Positions 59,385 through 64,000 of a stretch of DNA of 64,000 bases are shown piece by piece. The number at the start of each line of letters is the position of its first letter. Position 1 is the stretch's first letter. Below the pieces are notes generated by a model. It saw only the letters and a list, made by a program, of their open reading frames with translations. It made no database searches and was not told the DNA's origin. The translations under genes and the position numbers were made by a program. The stretch is from Inia geoffrensis (Eukaryota; Chordata; Mammalia; Artiodactyla; Iniidae), in assembly GCA_036417435.1 (NCBI GenBank), contig CM070904.1, positions 128,588,695-128,652,694 of the forward strand, read 5' to 3'.

Positions 59385-59866
59385 CACATCTTTATTGGAT
59401 GTGTTACAACGCTGTGTTAGTTTCTGTTGTACAGAAAGGGAATCAGCTGTACGTATCCATATATCCCCATATCCCCTCCCTCTTGCGTCTCCCTCCCACC
59501 CTCCCTACCCCACCCCTCTAGGCGGTCACAAAGCACCGAGCTGATCCCCCTCTGCTATGCGGCCACTTCCCACTAGCTAGCTATTTTACATTTGGTAGTG
59601 TAGATATGTCCATGCCGCTCTCTCACTTGGTCCCAGCTTACCCTTCCCTCTCCCTGTGTCCTCAGGTCCGTTCTCTACCTCTGCATCTTTATTCCTGTCC
59701 TGCCCCTAGGTTCTTCAGAACCATTTTTCTTCTTTAGATTCCATATATATGTGTTAGTGTACAGTATTTGTTTTTCTCTTTCTGACTTACTTCACTCTGT
59801 ACAACAGACTCTAGGTCCATCTGCCTCACTACAAATAACTCAATTTTGTTCCTTTTCATGGCCGAT
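59385..59866 (-). mobile_element. L1 3' UTR, antisense, 5'-truncated
   Basis: Begins with a short T tract and cacatctttattggatgtgt (poly(A) signal on the minus strand), then cccacccctctaggcggtca, cccactagctagctatttta and cttacttcactctgtacaac, ending near gttccttttcatggccga. It is the reverse complement of the element at 16.4 kb and reaches further 5'. Confidence 0.92.
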
Positions 59867-61384
59867 ATGGGGGCAGCGAGGGGGCTGGACATAAGAAACT
59901 TGGGAGGACAAGTCCCCTGAGGTCAGCCTGCAGAAGGGGACATGACAGGAATTCCTCTGATCAGGCTCAGGGAGCCTTTGGGGGTCTCTGGACCTTGCCT
60001 CCCCTTGCTAAGACTTTCTCCACCTGAGCACAGACTCCCCAGCTGGCTTTTCAAGAGCAGATGGGAATTCTCCCAAAAGTGACCCCACCGTGGCGTGCGG
60101 TCAGCCCTGTAGGAAGACTTCTGTAGACTTCCGAGCCAGGCTGGACATCCTAGTGAAAGCCCCTGAGTGTTGCGGTCTTGTCCACCTGTTCTCTGGAATG
60201 AATTCCACTCTTAGGACTCTCAAGAATGCTTGAAGAAAACTGTCCTACTGTGGGAGTAGCCCTCAGAGCCTGCAGGCATGAGCTGTAGCATAGTTTTCCC
60301 AGCCCTGGAGTTCCGGTTTTCAGTGGCGGTGAAAGTGAGTTTTGGCATCAGAAGGTCTCGATCTGAACCCAGAATTCACCAGCTCTGTCACCTCAGGCCA
60401 AGCACCATCTTCTCCAAAGTTCAAATTAGAATAAAAGTTGCTACTTCTTAGGGTTGTTTTAAAGATTAAATAGATAATGGAAAGAAATGGTTAGGAAAGC
60501 ACCAGCACCTGGTAAGTACCTCAGGTGTAGGTGCCAAGAAAGGATGTGGTGTGGTCCAGTGGGCACAGGGCTCTTCAAGGGCATCAGTGAGCAGTGATGG
60601 CTGGGCCCCCTGGGATCTGACTTATACAGCGGGGGCTGGGCCTTGGCCTCTTCCTCTGAGTCTGTTCTTCAAGGAATGATGCCTTTGACTGGGCGGGGTC
60701 TCTGGGGCCAGGTCAACGGGCAGCCACACTGAGCTTGGGACTCGATGTAAGCGTCCAGTCCACCGCAGTCTTTGTAGTTAGCTAACCAGCTCTCTGGCTA
60801 TGGGTGGAGTTGGCAGGTGCTTTTGCCATGAGTTCTGGGGTTACCCTGTCCCTATTAACTTCATCCCATTTCTTCCAGCTCCAGAGTGTGGCGGTCCCAT
60901 TCTAGAATGTGTAAGAAATCACCCCAGACTGGATAGAGGTGCTGCAACCCCTCCCCCAGTCTAGGCTGCTGAGAAACTCTGTACGTGAGCCTTGGACCCC
61001 AGGCCTCTTCATCCCCATTCTGATTGGTGCTGATTCCTCAAACATCCTTCTCTGGGTGTGTCAACCAGTCAGCTGTGAGCGCACCTGGGAGCCATGGGTT
61101 TCTAGGAGGACAGCCGCTGCAGTGCATCTATAGGGGCTTTGTCCAATGCCTTCATAGTCAGCTTACTGCATGGCAACAGTGGCCTCCAGCACCGCTGGGA
61201 CCCAGCCCGGAAGCAGAGGAACAGGGCTCTGTGGGCACCAGAGTCATATGGGACACGTGACCTCCTGGCTGTAGGTCCCTCCAGCAACAGAAAAAACAGA
61301 GCTGTACCCTTGGGGAGCTCAAGGACCAGCAGAGGGCAAACACCTCGTGCAGGTACGTGATGCAGTTGGCAGGCACTTAGAAGA
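59867..61384. other. Intergenic interval
   Basis: Contains the MIR at 60335-60540 and a CTCF-like motif CCAGCAGAGGGCAA at 61326-61339. No exon recognised. Confidence 0.4.
60335..60540 (+). repeat. MIR SINE, nearly complete
   Basis: Sense MIR: ttttggcatcagaaggtctc, caccagctctgtcacctcag, tagggttgttttaaagatta and agcaccagcacctggtaagt in consensus order. Confidence 0.8.
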
Positions 61385-61680
61385 ACATCCCTTGGACTGA
61401 GGAAATCAAGGAAGACTTCAAAGATCAGGTGATTCTCGAAAGAGTAGAAGTTTTTCCAGTCAGACAAAAGGGTGAGGAAGTAGACATCCCTGGTCCAAGG
61501 ACGTGCGTACAAAGGCGTGGGAGCCAGGGTGAGTGTCAGTGTTGCTAAAGCATCAGGAACCATGAGAAGGGTCCTGGAAGGCGAGAGCAGATCATGAAGA
61601 GCCGTTAGTCTGTGCTAATATCATTTTTCATCTAATAGTCAAAGGGGACATGTTTGAGAACTTGGACCACGCTTTAGGAA
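61385..61680 (-). mobile_element. L2-like LINE fragment, antisense
   Basis: ggaagacttcaaagatcagg, acgtgcgtacaaaggcgtgg and agcagatcatgaagagccgt resemble the antisense L2 segment seen at 49.1-49.5 kb. Strongly diverged. Confidence 0.4.
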
Positions 61681-62869
61681 GACGAGAGTAGCAGCGGTTC
61701 AGAAGGTGGGGAGAAGAAGATGGTACCAGGGAGAACGTGACCAGGTGTGCAGTCTCACCCTGATCACACGCCCGGCACCAAGACCGCTGCAGGTGTCCGG
61801 GTGAGGGATTTTTATGGTCTCAGTTGTGGTGGAGAAGGAAGGACAGAAGCTATTCGAGTTCCAGGAGAGAGTGCTGGTTAGGTTTAGGTGACAGGTCACA
61901 TGAGGAGGCTCAAGGATGCGTTTTTGTCTTGGATGGCCAGCCATCCACTGAAATGTGAAACGCAGAACTTGGAGATGCCATTAATGGAGAGGTGATGAGT
62001 CTGGGTTTGGGGTATAAACTGGGAGGTGCCAAGGGGGCCCCCTGAGACCATGACATGGGGTCTGGAGGTCAGGAGAAGAATTTGTACTGTTGAGCATCAT
62101 GTGGAAACACGGACACTCTGGGGAAGAAGGATGAGCTCGCTCTGAGGAGAGTCCAGCAAAGCTACCAAATTTCGCAGGAAGGCAGAGGAAGAGGAACCTT
62201 TAAGGAGCTCAGGAGGCCTTGGTGAGGGAGACAGGACGGGAGGAGACCGCCAAGTTCCAGTCAATGTCAGGGAGTCAAGAGTAAGAGCACGTCTATCAAA
62301 CATGAGGGGAGAGGAAGCACAGAGAGGTGAGTAGGGGCTGGACCAGTAGACGCACAGGCACCAGGAAGGAGTGAGCAGGGGCCATGACCTCAGCCCTTGG
62401 GGGAATGGGCTCTAATGGCTCAACATGGGGCTGGAGACCAGGGCAAAGCGTCCCCATGAGATCAGGGCTATGATTATATCTCTTCATCCGTGAAAGAAAG
62501 CTCAGATGCTCTGCCTACCTGGGATGACAGCCAGAAGGTAGTTACCTGTCTATAATTTAGGGAGAAAGCAGACAGGCACGTATCTTACCAGGATATGAAT
62601 GTTTTTGCTGCTCACTCGTTCCAGGTTCTGAGATGCAATGTGTTCTTAGGGTGAGAACCCCAGGCTTCCTCATAGTTGTGGTCTCTGGAAGTTCTGCCTG
62701 AGGGTATCATGAAATTGAAAAACAGAGAAACGCGATTCCTTTCTCTGGAAGAAAAAAAGAAAATATAACCCCTATGCCAAGTAAGCAGACAAACTTTACA
62801 AAAAACACATACAGAAATCAAGTACCTCAGAAGGAAGCCGGAAAGCTAACAAATTGGAGAATACATACC
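61681..62869. other. Unannotated interval
   Basis: No gene or clear repeat; G/A-rich composition over 61900-62400 recalls flanking L2 antisense sequence but I cannot align it. Confidence 0.35.
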
Positions 62870-63500
62870 TGACAAAAATAGATAAAAATTTAAAATTGTA
62901 GTTAGGAATCAGAATCAACATGGATAAAGGACCAATCTCAAATTTGGAAAAGAAAAATTATAGTTATTGAAATAAAAGCCTGAATAAATGAGATAAACAG
63001 TAAGCTGGAAAAAATTGGTGATGAAATTAGAAATTGGTAAGGTAGAATTGGGAAAATCAATAATACTGTAGCACAGAGAGATAGAGATAAAAAAGAGAAG
63101 TAAAGAGATGTAAAGAAGATACTGACAAGCTCCATGTACTACAGTAGAATGGGGAAGACGCAAAGGTCAATAAGATCATGACTAATTATTTCCAGAGAGG
63201 AAGGAAATTATGAGCTCCTCAGACTGAAAGAACGCACATGGACCAAACGGCATAAATGTACAAATAAAATTCCAGATTTAGATGCACACAGTGAAACCAC
63301 AGCTCAGAGCTGATAACGTTTTCTCAAATTACTAGAAAGAAAAGATATTTTGTACTAAGGAATGGCCATCAGATAGCTGTCGCTTCAACAGCAAAAGAGA
63401 TGCCACAGACCGTGGAGCACAGTGTTAAGTGAAAATTACTCGCGATGTAGTATTCCATGCCCAACTGCAAGGTCTTCTAAGGGTTATGGCTATTTATAAA
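62870..63500 (+). mobile_element. Old L1/HAL1-type LINE fragment
   Basis: gactgaaagaacgcacatgg, ccagatttagatgcacacag, aaccacagctcagagctgat and ggaatggccatcagatagct follow the order of an old mammalian L1 (L1M or HAL1) internal segment encoding a degenerate ORF1-like region. No intact frame remains. Confidence 0.55.
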
Positions 63501-64000
63501 TACTTCTAGACATACAGATACTACAGTTCGGATTATCTAGTCAAGACGGCAGAGTGAGCAGTTATCAAACAACAGTAACATGATAGATGAGAGAGGAGGA
63601 TTTGAAGGGAAGTGAAAAAGGTTTTGAGATTGATCTGGGTGGCGAATTCAACATTATTCACATTTATGTGAATTATTCTGTATGTATGTATGTTACGGTT
63701 CACGATAAAAATGTGTTTTTTGTTGTTTTTTTTTTTTTTAAGTGAGGTACCTGGTCTTGTTCAGGAGAGTTTGATTAAATTTAGATTTTTGACTTGAGGG
63801 AAATATGTGACAGTGGAGCATATAATTCCCAATATGACTCTTCTAAGATGTGACCCTTTCCATGGCAAAACGAACATGCTTCTTTCTGTCTTTCCTTCTT
63901 GAAATGCTTTGAATTGGACGTGTAGTGTTTGTTTCCTTTTGGCAATGCCAAGATCACTTTCATTTTGCACGTGGCATTAAGCATTCAATTAAAGTCCCCA
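63501..64000. other. Window end, unannotated
   Basis: No gene. A T-rich run near 63718-63740 may be the tail of a decayed antisense retroelement. Confidence 0.35.

Overview
The window is nuclear DNA from a placental mammal, and the repeats point to a cetacean (dolphin or whale). It holds about a dozen tRNA-derived CHR-type SINEs (recognisable by the conserved start gggcttccctggtggcgcag and by polymerase III A and B box sequences) together with cetartiodactyl L1 3' ends. CHR SINEs are known from cetaceans, hippos and ruminants, and the abundant young copies with intact target-site duplications fit a whale best. Species cannot be fixed from the sequence alone.

Only one protein-coding gene is convincing: ARL4C on the minus strand (CDS 5588-6166, single coding exon, 192 aa). 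It lies in a strong CpG island (about 5460-7430). Its GC-box/CCAAT promoter is near 6730-6800. Its 3' UTR probably runs to a poly(A) signal at 2703-2708. In human, ARL4C lies on chromosome 2q37 in a gene-poor interval between SPP2 and SH3BP4, which matches the absence of any other gene here.

Layout: 1-2680 is downstream flank with one MIR. 2680-7430 is ARL4C and its CpG island. 7430-64000 is a gene desert filled with interspersed repeats: CHR SINEs (22.6, 27.4, 27.7, 36.9, 39.5, 41.9, 43.1, 44.5, 46.4, 48.1, 57.1 and 57.6 kb), L1 pieces (11.2, 16.4, 25.2, 26.7, 31.4-33.9, 39.3, 43.3, 59.4 and 62.9 kb), old MIR and L2 copies, MaLR LTRs (30.2 and 48.5 kb), a probable solo class I ERV LTR (17.05-17.55 kb), a second possible LTR (18.2-18.7 kb), DNA transposon relics (28.1 and 45.6 kb) and several microsatellites. 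Between the repeats is single-copy-looking DNA in which I see no exon structure; regulatory elements of ARL4C could lie there but cannot be proved by reading one genome.

I do not see an undescribed multi-gene system. The more interesting observations are retrotransposition by-products: an L1 carrying a 3' transduction, two or three 5'-inverted L1s, a SINE and an L1 inserted at the same target, and an orphan poly(A) insertion. A duplicated promoter module upstream of ARL4C, a stop codon that overlaps a splice-donor-like sequence, and CTCF-like motifs in the desert are also worth checking.
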